Source: Campylobacterales bacterium (GTDB lineage: Bacteria; Campylobacterota; Campylobacteria; Campylobacterales; QNZT01). Taken from it: 5,747 nucleotides of DNA. The position numbers were made by a program, and so were the translations under genes. The notes beneath the pieces are model-generated. The model was not told the DNA's origin. It was given only the letters and a program-made list of their open reading frames with translations, and did no database searches. Below, piece by piece: positions 1-5,434 of this stretch. Each line of letters opens with the position of its first letter. The first letter of the stretch is position 1. The stretch spans positions 1 to 5,747 of the forward strand of contig DQTU01000263.1 of assembly GCA_015662615.1 (NCBI GenBank), read 5' to 3'.

Positions 1-174
1 AAGTACAGTGTGCCCTAGATGAAGATCTGGAGCAGTAGGGTCAAAACCAGCTTTTACAGTGTATGTTTTTCCCTCTTCTAAATAGGCAGTTAAAAGTTTT
101 TCAATTCTTTTTTCATCGATAATTTCAGCAGTTCCTCTGCGTATCTCATTTAGTGCATCTTCTATCTTAAACAA
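1..174 (-). CDS. tyrS: Tyrosyl-tRNA synthetase, N-terminal part (3' end outside window)
   Basis: Cytoplasmic class I aminoacyl-tRNA synthetase that activates tyrosine with ATP and loads it onto tRNA-Tyr. Only the first 58 codons are visible; the family is usually about 400 residues. The visible part ends in the N-terminal signature GFDPTAPDLHLGHT (residues 43-56), where HLGH at 52-55 is the class I HIGH motif that binds ATP. This signature is typical of the TyrRS type found in Helicobacter and relatives. The start is TTG at 172-174: the frame is closed upstream by the spoT stop codon, it holds no ATG or GTG, and an AGGGG ribosome binding site lies 6 nt ahead. An ATG at 177-179 is in another frame and stops after five codons. 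The gene begins 9 nt after spoT and is probably the distal member of that operon. The identification is firm; only the start codon is unusual. Confidence 0.93.
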   Translation of the reverse strand, partial: MFKIEDALNEIRRGTAEIIDEKRIEKLLTAYLEEGKTYTVKAGFDPTAPDLHLGHTVL

Positions 175-180
175 TACATT

Positions 181-185
181 CCCCT
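181..185 (-). promoter_or_regulatory. Ribosome binding site of tyrS, overlapping the spoT stop codon
   Basis: On the minus strand AGGGG lies 6 nt before the TTG at 174. Its A and first G are also the last two bases of the spoT stop codon TAG (184-186). The position favours the TTG start over the out-of-frame ATG at 179, which would lie only 1 nt from the site. Ribosomes finishing spoT would stop directly on this site, so coupled translation is likely. Confidence 0.7.
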
Positions 186-2349
186 ATATCTTTTTGTAAG
201 CATCATCCAATGGTACAAATTCAATTATTTTATATTTTTGATTTATATCTTTAAGTAGTTTCTCTTTACTCTTTTTTGGTATTTCAACAACCAACTCAAA
301 ATAGTCTGTATGTGAATTTTCATTACGAGATAATTCAATGCTTAATAAATCAATGTCCATTTTAGCTAAATATTGTAAAAAGGAGGCTAAAGAGCCTTTT
401 TTGTTTTCGATACTAACCAGTAGTTTATATCTGTCAGGTTTGGCACTTCCCCAGCGTACAAATACCATAGGTTCATGGGCGTTTATCAGCTCTGAGGCAT
501 GTGAGCAGAATTTATGGTGCACTATTGCATCATTACCTTTTTTAAAGGCTACAATTTCATCTCCGCGCTTAGGATGGCAGCAGTAGTCAAACATGATTTT
601 TGAGATGTTAGTTGTAGAAAATGTAATGAGATTATCAAATTGTTGCTTTTTAAGTTGATATCTTTTAAACGGGGCAATAGCAGGTAAAAATTTAGTATTT
701 CTAAGGATTGCTTTTTTAAGGCGGTGGATGCTATCTTGCAGATGCATGTCATTGCTTGCAGATTTATAAACATTTTTACAACTATTTTCCATTGCCATGA
801 TAGAAGATAAATAGTTAAATTTTATGTTAAAAACAGCTAGAAGTATATTAATTGCCGTGAGTGAATCCAGCTCTTTTTGTTTATGGTTGCAGTTTATTCG
901 CATAGAGTTTTTGGCTTTTGCTGTTTTTAAAGAGCTAATCCAACTACATCGTAATACGAGGTAATCTTCTAAAATAATACGGATAATATCTCCATTTTTA
1001 AGCTCTGTTAACAGTGGTGTTTTTACTTTGTTGACAAAGGCACTTCTTGTGTGGTCTCCGATCTCTGTATGTACCGCATAAGCAAAATCAAGCACGGTGG
1101 CTCCACGAGGTAGATGATATACATCGCCTTTTGGAGAGTACACTGAAATATCTTCACTATAAAGATCATCTTTTGCTAACTCATACATGTGTTCGATATT
1201 TTCACCCTCATCACTTTGGGTTTTAAGCTCTTTCAACCACTCTAGTTTTGGATTAAGTCCTTCATGCCCTTTGTATTTCCAATGTGAAGCAACACCATAT
1301 TGTGCAGTTTTATGCATATCGTAGGTTCTGATTTGTGCTTCAAAAATTGTAGCATCATTAAAGACTGTGGTATGTATAGTTTGATATCCATTATCTTTGG
1401 GAATGGCAATATAATCTTTAAATCGTGAAAGAAGGGGTTTAAAGTTTTGATGTAAAATTCCAAGCACACGATAGCAGTCGATAGGGTTTTTAACAAGGAT
1501 GCGAATTGCCATAAGGTCAAGAACTTCTTCTATAGAAACACCTTTTCTCTGCATTTTTAGATAGATAGAGTAGTGATGTTTAATTCTTTTTTGGATCTCA
1601 AAATCCCCATCTATAAAACCATTTTTCAGCATAAGTGTTTTAACTTTTGATATAAAACTGTTCAGCTCTAAAAGAAATCTTTGTTGATATTGTGATATAT
1701 GTTCGTCAATCTTTTGGTGTTCACTAGGCAAGATATAAAAAAAGCTAAGATCTTCAAGTGCATTTTTAATAGTAGCTATACCCAAACGATGAGCAATAGG
1801 TACATATACTACAAGGGTTTCTTCTGATATTCGTCTTTGTTTATCTTCATTGAGCGCATCTAAAGTGAGCATGTTATGCAATCTGTCACAAAGTTTTATT
1901 ACTAATACTCTGACATCACTGATTGAAGCTAAGAGCATCTTTCGAAAGGAGAGTGCAGAAGCAATTAATTTTTCATCTGAACTGGAAGGCAGAAGCTTTT
2001 GGCCTCTAATTTCTATAATTTTTGTAAGTCCAGCAACGAGTTCAGCAACTTCTTTACCAAACTTTTCATCGATCTCCTCAATTTCACATGGTGTATCTTC
2101 GACTACATCATGAAGAAGGGCTGCTATAACCATTTGTTCATCTCCACCATAGGCACAGACGATTGAAGCAACACATATTGGATGTATGATATAAGGTTCA
2201 CCACTTTTTCGAAATTGATTTTGGTGGTAAACCTGAGATAATTCTACAGCTTCGTTAATATTATGATTGTTTTTTGCGTATGAGAAAAGCAGGTTCTTTG
2301 CTTCATCTATAGTACTTATATTTTGAACCTGTTCTAGTAAAGTATCCAC
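184..2349 (-). CDS. spoT: Bifunctional (p)ppGpp synthetase/hydrolase, long RelA/SpoT family
   Basis: Cytoplasmic stringent-response enzyme of 721 residues that makes (p)ppGpp from GTP/GDP and ATP and also degrades it. HD hydrolase domain about 40-190: R47, H56, H80-D81, E84-D85, D155 and N159 match the metal and substrate residues of Rel enzymes. Synthetase domain about 245-360: D278, the RFKD motif at 309-312, GYQTIHT at 321-327 and E337. RxKD is the form seen in bifunctional enzymes; monofunctional RelA has ExDD. Then TGS at 400-460 (H427 probably equals the tRNA-contacting His), a helical region, a Cys-rich zinc-finger-like domain at 582-620 (C590, C591, C615) and a C-terminal ACT domain at about 640-715. 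Both active sites look intact. The start is GTG at 2347-2349, the only usual start codon after the in-frame stop at 2386-2388, with no good Shine-Dalgarno site. It begins 17 nt after rpoZ, so translation may depend on rpoZ. As probably the only long RSH, it could equally be named rel. Confidence 0.96.
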   Translation of the reverse strand: MDTLLEQVQNISTIDEAKNLLFSYAKNNHNINEAVELSQVYHQNQFRKSGEPYIIHPICVASIVCAYGGDEQMVIAALLHDVVEDTPCEIEEIDEKFGKEVAELVAGLTKIIEIRGQKLLPSSSDEKLIASALSFRKMLLASISDVRVLVIKLCDRLHNMLTLDALNEDKQRRISEETLVVYVPIAHRLGIATIKNALEDLSFFYILPSEHQKIDEHISQYQQRFLLELNSFISKVKTLMLKNGFIDGDFEIQKRIKHHYSIYLKMQRKGVSIEEVLDLMAIRILVKNPIDCYRVLGILHQNFKPLLSRFKDYIAIPKDNGYQTIHTTVFNDATIFEAQIRTYDMHKTAQYGVASHWKYKGHEGLNPKLEWLKELKTQSDEGENIEHMYELAKDDLYSEDISVYSPKGDVYHLPRGATVLDFAYAVHTEIGDHTRSAFVNKVKTPLLTELKNGDIIRIILEDYLVLRCSWISSLKTAKAKNSMRINCNHKQKELDSLTAINILLAVFNIKFNYLSSIMAMENSCKNVYKSASNDMHLQDSIHRLKKAILRNTKFLPAIAPFKRYQLKKQQFDNLITFSTTNISKIMFDYCCHPKRGDEIVAFKKGNDAIVHHKFCSHASELINAHEPMVFVRWGSAKPDRYKLLVSIENKKGSLASFLQYLAKMDIDLLSIELSRNENSHTDYFELVVEIPKKSKEKLLKDINQKYKIIEFVPLDDAYKKI

Positions 2350-2366
2350 TAGAAGATCGCTTTTAA

Positions 2367-2579
2367 CTATTCTTCTATGATTGTATCAAGTACAATTGCC
2401 CCATCAGCAATTTCCATGAGTGCAATATCTGTAAGTTTAATCTTGTTCTTATCTGCTTTTATCAATGGTTCAGCTCCCGCTGCAAGTTCATTTGCTCTTT
2501 TAGATACCATTAGTGAGAGAATATAATTATCATCATTTGCATTTTTTAGAGCATTATAAATTACTTTTTCTAATCTCAT
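2367..2579 (-). CDS. rpoZ: DNA-directed RNA polymerase omega subunit
   Basis: Small RNA polymerase subunit of 70 residues that clamps the beta-prime C-terminal region and helps assembly; in Proteobacteria it also forms part of a ppGpp binding site. The sequence fits the RpoZ family: an N-terminal stretch starting MRLEKVIYNALK, the helix with SKRANELAAGAEPL (about 26-39), then KLTDIALMEIADGAI (about 48-62), where omega proteins carry a similar A-x-x-E-I-A-x-G motif. The ATG at 2577-2579 is chosen because GAAGGA lies 5 nt upstream and the protein then starts at the usual place. A GTG at 2613-2615 would add 12 residues (METLVPPKRRKK) that do not look like the family, and it sits inside a hairpin. 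The gene lies 48 nt after pyrH and 17 nt before spoT. Linkage of rpoZ and spoT is also known in E. coli and links the alarmone enzyme with a polymerase subunit that senses it. Confidence 0.9.
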   Translation of the reverse strand: MRLEKVIYNALKNANDDNYILSLMVSKRANELAAGAEPLIKADKNKIKLTDIALMEIADGAIVLDTIIEE

Positions 2580-2584
2580 TTTTT

Positions 2585-2590
2585 TCCTTC
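2585..2590 (-). promoter_or_regulatory. Ribosome binding site that fixes the rpoZ start
   Basis: The minus strand reads GAAGGA, 5 nt before the ATG at 2579. This is one of the best Shine-Dalgarno matches in the window, and it supports the 70-residue form of RpoZ over the longer GTG-started frame. Confidence 0.8.
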
Positions 2591-2596
2591 TTTTGG

Positions 2597-2615
2597 GTGG
2601 GACTAAAGTCTCCAC
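2597..2615 (-). other. Small RNA hairpin in the pyrH-rpoZ intergenic region
   Basis: The minus strand reads GTGG-A-GAC-TTTA-GTC-CCAC: seven base pairs, one bulged A and a TTTA loop. It lies between the pyrH stop (2628) and the rpoZ ribosome binding site, ending 6 nt before that site. No U-run follows, so it is not a normal intrinsic terminator. It could mark RNA processing or tune rpoZ translation, or be chance; the sequence alone does not decide. Confidence 0.4.
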
Positions 2616-2627
2616 TTCATGATTGTT

Positions 2628-3341
2628 TTATTTTTTTTGTACTATTGAGCAGTTGCTTAAATCACCATTGATAATTTTAAGAAGATTACCAGGTTGAAAC
2701 ATATCGCAGACTACAATCGGCAATGAATTATCTTTTGCAAGTGCTATGGATGTGTCATCCATAACTTTTATATGGTCATTCAGTGCTTGGTCGTATGTAA
2801 GAGTTGATAGCTTTTTTGCATCTTTATATTTGTTCGGATCTTTATCATATACTCCGTCAACTTTTGTTGCTTTGATAATCATTGAAGCTCCAATTTCAAC
2901 AGCTCTTAAAGTTGCCGCTGTGTCGGTTGTAAAAAATGGATTTCCAGTTCCTGCTGCAAAAATGACGATTCTACCTTTTTCAAGATGTCTTTTTGCACGA
3001 CGGACGATAAAAGTTTCCGCGATTTGCTCCATTTTGATAGCACTTTGAACTCTTGCATAAAGACCATTATGCTCTAAAGCTTCTTGCATTGCAACTGCAT
3101 TGATAACTGTTGCTAGCATCCCCATGTAATCTCCACTCGTTCTTGTGATGATTCCATCTTCTGCAGCGGTAACACCACGGATAATATTTCCACCACCGAT
3201 TACGATACCGACTTCAACATTGTTTCGAATCAAATTTTCAATTTCATCAGCGATGTATTTAAGAATCTTTGTGTTAATTCCAAACCCATTTTCACCTGCT
3301 AATGCTTCACCAGAAAACTTTACTAAAACTCTTTTTCTCAA
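2628..3341 (-). CDS. pyrH: Uridylate (UMP) kinase
   Basis: Cytoplasmic hexameric kinase of the amino acid kinase family that phosphorylates UMP to UDP with ATP, feeding UTP, CTP and UDP-sugar synthesis. The 237 residues match the usual length (241 in E. coli). Visible motifs in order: KFSGEAL (8-14), the glycine-rich VIGGGNIIRG (47-56), GDYMGMLATVINA (70-82, with the UMP-binding Asp71), GTGNPFFTTDTAA (131-143), and KATKVDGVYDKDP (157-169) near the nucleotide site. The start is TTG at 3339-3341, with GAAGG 7 nt upstream; no ATG is available in frame near the N-terminus, and the protein then begins exactly at the family's R-V-L-x-K-x-S-G-E segment. In many bacteria pyrH sits with tsf and frr; here it heads the rpoZ-spoT-tyrS group, an order I recall from Helicobacter relatives. 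A 72-nt gap separates it from the upstream division genes. Confidence 0.96.
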   Translation of the reverse strand: MRKRVLVKFSGEALAGENGFGINTKILKYIADEIENLIRNNVEVGIVIGGGNIIRGVTAAEDGIITRTSGDYMGMLATVINAVAMQEALEHNGLYARVQSAIKMEQIAETFIVRRAKRHLEKGRIVIFAAGTGNPFFTTDTAATLRAVEIGASMIIKATKVDGVYDKDPNKYKDAKKLSTLTYDQALNDHIKVMDDTSIALAKDNSLPIVVCDMFQPGNLLKIINGDLSNCSIVQKK

Positions 3342-3348
3342 TATATGA

Positions 3349-3353
3349 CCTTC
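3349..3353 (-). promoter_or_regulatory. Ribosome binding site supporting the TTG start of pyrH
   Basis: GAAGG on the minus strand lies 7 nt before TTG at 3341. The good match and spacing justify choosing a rare start codon for this essential gene. Confidence 0.75.
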
Positions 3354-3403
3354 AAATTTTTTTGTATTTTACTGAAAAATGTTAAGAAAGAGATTAAACC
3401 CAA

Positions 3404-3409
3404 ATTATA
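3404..3409 (-). promoter_or_regulatory. Possible internal promoter (-10 box TATAAT) upstream of pyrH
   Basis: In the 72-nt gap before pyrH the minus strand carries a perfect TATAAT only 4 nt after the stop codon of the upstream gene. Transcription would begin around 3397 and leave a leader of about 55 nt. There is no TTGACA-like -35 box (TATGCG occupies that place), but sigma-70 promoters in Helicobacter and Campylobacter often lack a conserved -35. In such AT-rich DNA a chance match is quite possible. Confidence 0.35.
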
Positions 3410-3413
3410 AAGG

Positions 3414-4628
3414 TTATTTTATCAAGCGCATAGGATTAATATGCTTCTCATTTTGTATCACTTCAAAAGTTAATTCTCTTTTAACACGACCTAAAATATA
3501 ACCTTTTGGAACTTTTTTTCCTACTTTAATTGTTGGTGCGATTTTTGAAAGATGTGCATAGATGGTATGGATATTATCTCTATTTTTAACAATGACTACA
3601 TTTTCCAACATAGAGGTTTTGTTTGCATAAATTATTTTACCATCAAGTACACTTTTAACGCGTGCATTTTTTGATTTTGCTCGTAGGATGACCGCTTCAT
3701 TGAAGATTTTCATTTTGTAAATGGGATCGATATAGGTACCGAATTTTTGTGCTACTGTGTAACTATCAAGTGGTGCAATCGTCTTTGGACCTCTGTATTT
3801 TACCGTTTTGGAAGCTTGATAAGATGAGCCTATTTGTCTTACACTTGTACTTGAAGTGGGTGCAGATCTTATGATGGTTCTCTCATTTTCAATTTTTGTA
3901 ATATTTAATCTTGTCAATGTTGAACCAAGAATTTTACGCTCTTTTTTGATACGGTTTAATTTTTTAAGATAAGCACTTCTCTTAAAATCAAGACTTTTTA
4001 GACTCTTTCTTTTTAGACTTTTTAACGAGTCATATTTGCTTATCTCCGCTCTTAAATTTTTAAGTTTATGTTTGATTTTATCAAGTTCAGTTTTGACAAT
4101 GATGATATTTTTTTGAAGTTTTATATAGCGTTTTTTTGTTTTTGAAAATTTATTTTTTAAGATACTACTGTAAGAGTCATAGAGTGTCTGCATGATAATA
4201 TTGTCAACGCTTTTTTCATAAAAAGAGCTGCTGGCATCATCTTGATTGGCTCCACTTGTGATCATATCTAGCGAAATCGATTTTGAGAGAATATCGGTCA
4301 TTTTTATATTGACATTTTTTTCTCTTTTTACTAAATCATTGTAGAGCTTTTCAATTTTGCTGAGTTCGCCTTTTTTAATCTTAATTTTTTTATTCTCATT
4401 TTTGATTTTCTGTTTGGTTTTTAAGATACCTTTATTAATGGTTTTTAGCTTGGTCTCTTGCAATGAAATTTCCACAGCAATTTGATCTAATCTTCTTGAG
4501 AGTTTTTTCTCACTATCTTTTTGCTTTTTTATGTCAACTTTTGTGGACTGTATCTTTGCATCAATGTCAGCAAAAAGTGTGTTATCTAGCATTATAGAGA
4601 GACACAAAGCAGTCAAAAGTTTAATCAT
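3414..4628 (-). CDS. EnvC-like murein hydrolase activator with degenerate LytM (M23) domain
   Basis: Predicted periplasmic protein of 404 residues. A Sec signal peptide is visible at 1-20, with likely cleavage after LFA before DIDAK. Residues 22-250 are Lys/Glu-rich and strongly helical, as expected for a long coiled-coil hairpin; the less charged segment at 115-160 would be its tip. The C-terminal region at about 285-404 has the LytM fold pattern: VAQKFGTYIDP, VLDGKIIYA, VVIVKNRDNIHTIYAHLS, VGKKVPKGYILGRV. The active site is broken. The HxxxD positions read F309 and V313, and the HxH before FE reads E385-L-T387; only H359 remains. EnvC of E. coli (419 residues) is built the same way and activates amidases without hydrolysing peptidoglycan itself. 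The gene overlaps ftsX by 4 nt (ATGA), which fits EnvC recruitment by FtsEX. Its ribosome binding site is weak, so coupled translation is likely. Automatic annotation would probably say 'M23 peptidase'. The role is inferred from architecture and context. Confidence 0.85.
   Translation of the reverse strand: MIKLLTALCLSIMLDNTLFADIDAKIQSTKVDIKKQKDSEKKLSRRLDQIAVEISLQETKLKTINKGILKTKQKIKNENKKIKIKKGELSKIEKLYNDLVKREKNVNIKMTDILSKSISLDMITSGANQDDASSSFYEKSVDNIIMQTLYDSYSSILKNKFSKTKKRYIKLQKNIIIVKTELDKIKHKLKNLRAEISKYDSLKSLKRKSLKSLDFKRSAYLKKLNRIKKERKILGSTLTRLNITKIENERTIIRSAPTSSTSVRQIGSSYQASKTVKYRGPKTIAPLDSYTVAQKFGTYIDPIYKMKIFNEAVILRAKSKNARVKSVLDGKIIYANKTSMLENVVIVKNRDNIHTIYAHLSKIAPTIKVGKKVPKGYILGRVKRELTFEVIQNEKHINPMRLIK
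3994..4019 (-). repeat. Short A-rich direct repeat inside the envC-like gene
   Basis: The minus-strand 11-mer AGTCTAAAAAG occurs twice, 15 nt apart (4009-4019 and 3994-4004). With its flanks it encodes an eight-residue protein repeat, SLKSLKRK followed by SLKSLDFK (residues 201-216), in the second arm of the predicted coiled coil. The step is a multiple of three, so copy change would keep the frame. It may only reflect biased lysine/leucine composition. Confidence 0.5.
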
Positions 4629-5434
4629 GAGTTCTTTTGCTTTAGAATAATAGTCGTAACAGAGACAATAGAGATCAGCAGTGCTATCACTATCAATTTG
4701 AATACATCAGCAATAAAGTTAAAATTGTTTAAGTCAATTCCTAAATCTGTTTTAATACTTCCTAAATTTGCAATATTTGGAAGCAGTAAAAAGACGATAG
4801 CAACCAAAACAGCAGCGATAAGTGCATCCATGATTACAGACTTATAGAGTGAAGCACTTTTCATCCAAAATGGTGCACCAAAGAGCCCCATAATGTACAT
4901 TCTTCGGTTATGTTCTAGTGACCAAATCTCTATCTGTTTTATAATCAGCATGAATGCAATGAGAAAGATAAAAATGGTAAAAAATATAGAAGCCATTTTG
5001 CTCATTTTTAAAAATTGGTGAAACTTATTGAAAGTCTTTTTGAAAGTTTCTACTTTTGTAACACCTTTTATTTTTGTAAGTTTTGCAGATATCTGTTTAA
5101 GCGTCTTGGCGTCTGGTAAAGCGTTTAATTTTAGTGTGTAAAATTTTGGAAGATTTGCCCTTAGGTAAGCAAGGTCAGCTTTTGTGATGTCAGATTTTAG
5201 TTTTTCTATATATTTATCTTTTTTAATCTCTTCAACGGTTTTTGTAGAGGGTACGATTTTTTTTATACTTTTTTGATCAAGTGGTAGTTTTGATACAATG
5301 ACAATGGTATATTCGCCTGTTAAATGTGTTTCATATCTTTTGATACCACGATCGAGCATGGTAGAAAATTGGATAGAAAAAAGTAACACAAAAAGCGGGA
5401 TGATAAAGGATAAATGGTTTTTAAGTGACTTCAT
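4625..5434 (-). CDS. ftsX: Cell division ABC transporter permease-like protein FtsX
   Basis: Inner-membrane partner of FtsE, 269 residues from the chosen start. Predicted topology: a transmembrane helix at about 8-26, a periplasmic domain at 27-145, then helices at about 148-168, 199-219 and 242-264. The periplasmic part ends with a family-like segment, LPKFYTLKLNALPD followed by KLTKIKGVTKVE (about 95-129). The loop after the second helix holds EHNRRMYIMGLFGAP (174-188), the cytoplasmic coupling-helix type sequence of FtsX. The protein is shorter than E. coli FtsX (352) because it lacks the long cytoplasmic N-terminus. ATG at 5432-5434 is preferred over ATG at 5447-5449 because AAGGGA lies 6 nt before it; the longer form would only add MKGQF. 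It overlaps ftsE by 14 nt and the next gene by 4 nt. FtsEX transmits ATP-driven shape changes across the membrane to a periplasmic hydrolase activator, here presumably the downstream gene product. Confidence 0.9.
   Translation of the reverse strand: MKSLKNHLSFIIPLFVLLFSIQFSTMLDRGIKRYETHLTGEYTIVIVSKLPLDQKSIKKIVPSTKTVEEIKKDKYIEKLKSDITKADLAYLRANLPKFYTLKLNALPDAKTLKQISAKLTKIKGVTKVETFKKTFNKFHQFLKMSKMASIFFTIFIFLIAFMLIIKQIEIWSLEHNRRMYIMGLFGAPFWMKSASLYKSVIMDALIAAVLVAIVFLLLPNIANLGSIKTDLGIDLNNFNFIADVFKLIVIALLISIVSVTTIILKQKNS

Noticed and set aside
338..2113. Open frames overlapping spoT: plus strand 338-586 and 1850-2113, minus strand 549-773 and 1242-1520
   Set aside because: All lie wholly inside the intact spoT frame and their translations resemble shifted or antisense readings of it; spoT needs no frameshift.
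2580..2615. A 12-residue N-terminal extension of RpoZ from GTG at 2615
   Set aside because: It lacks a ribosome binding site, lies in a hairpin and is unlike known omega N-termini; ATG at 2579 has GAAGGA at 5 nt.
2597..2615. Intrinsic terminator after pyrH
   Set aside because: The stem is short and is followed by CCAAAAGAAGG rather than a U-run; the T-rich stretch at 2628-2638 of the plus strand is not adjacent to the stem.
2603..2620. Five-codon leader peptide MKWRL before rpoZ
   Set aside because: No ribosome binding site and no regulatory codon run; expected by chance.
2746..3348. Plus-strand open frames opposite pyrH (2746-3048 and 3145-3348)
   Set aside because: They are antisense to strongly conserved kinase motifs, show no recognisable protein features and no ribosome binding site was noted; read as shadows.
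4570..4628. Lipoprotein signal in the envC-like protein (Cys9)
   Set aside because: TALC is not a lipobox and Cys9 lies too early in the hydrophobic segment; LFA/D at 20/21 fits ordinary signal peptidase cleavage.
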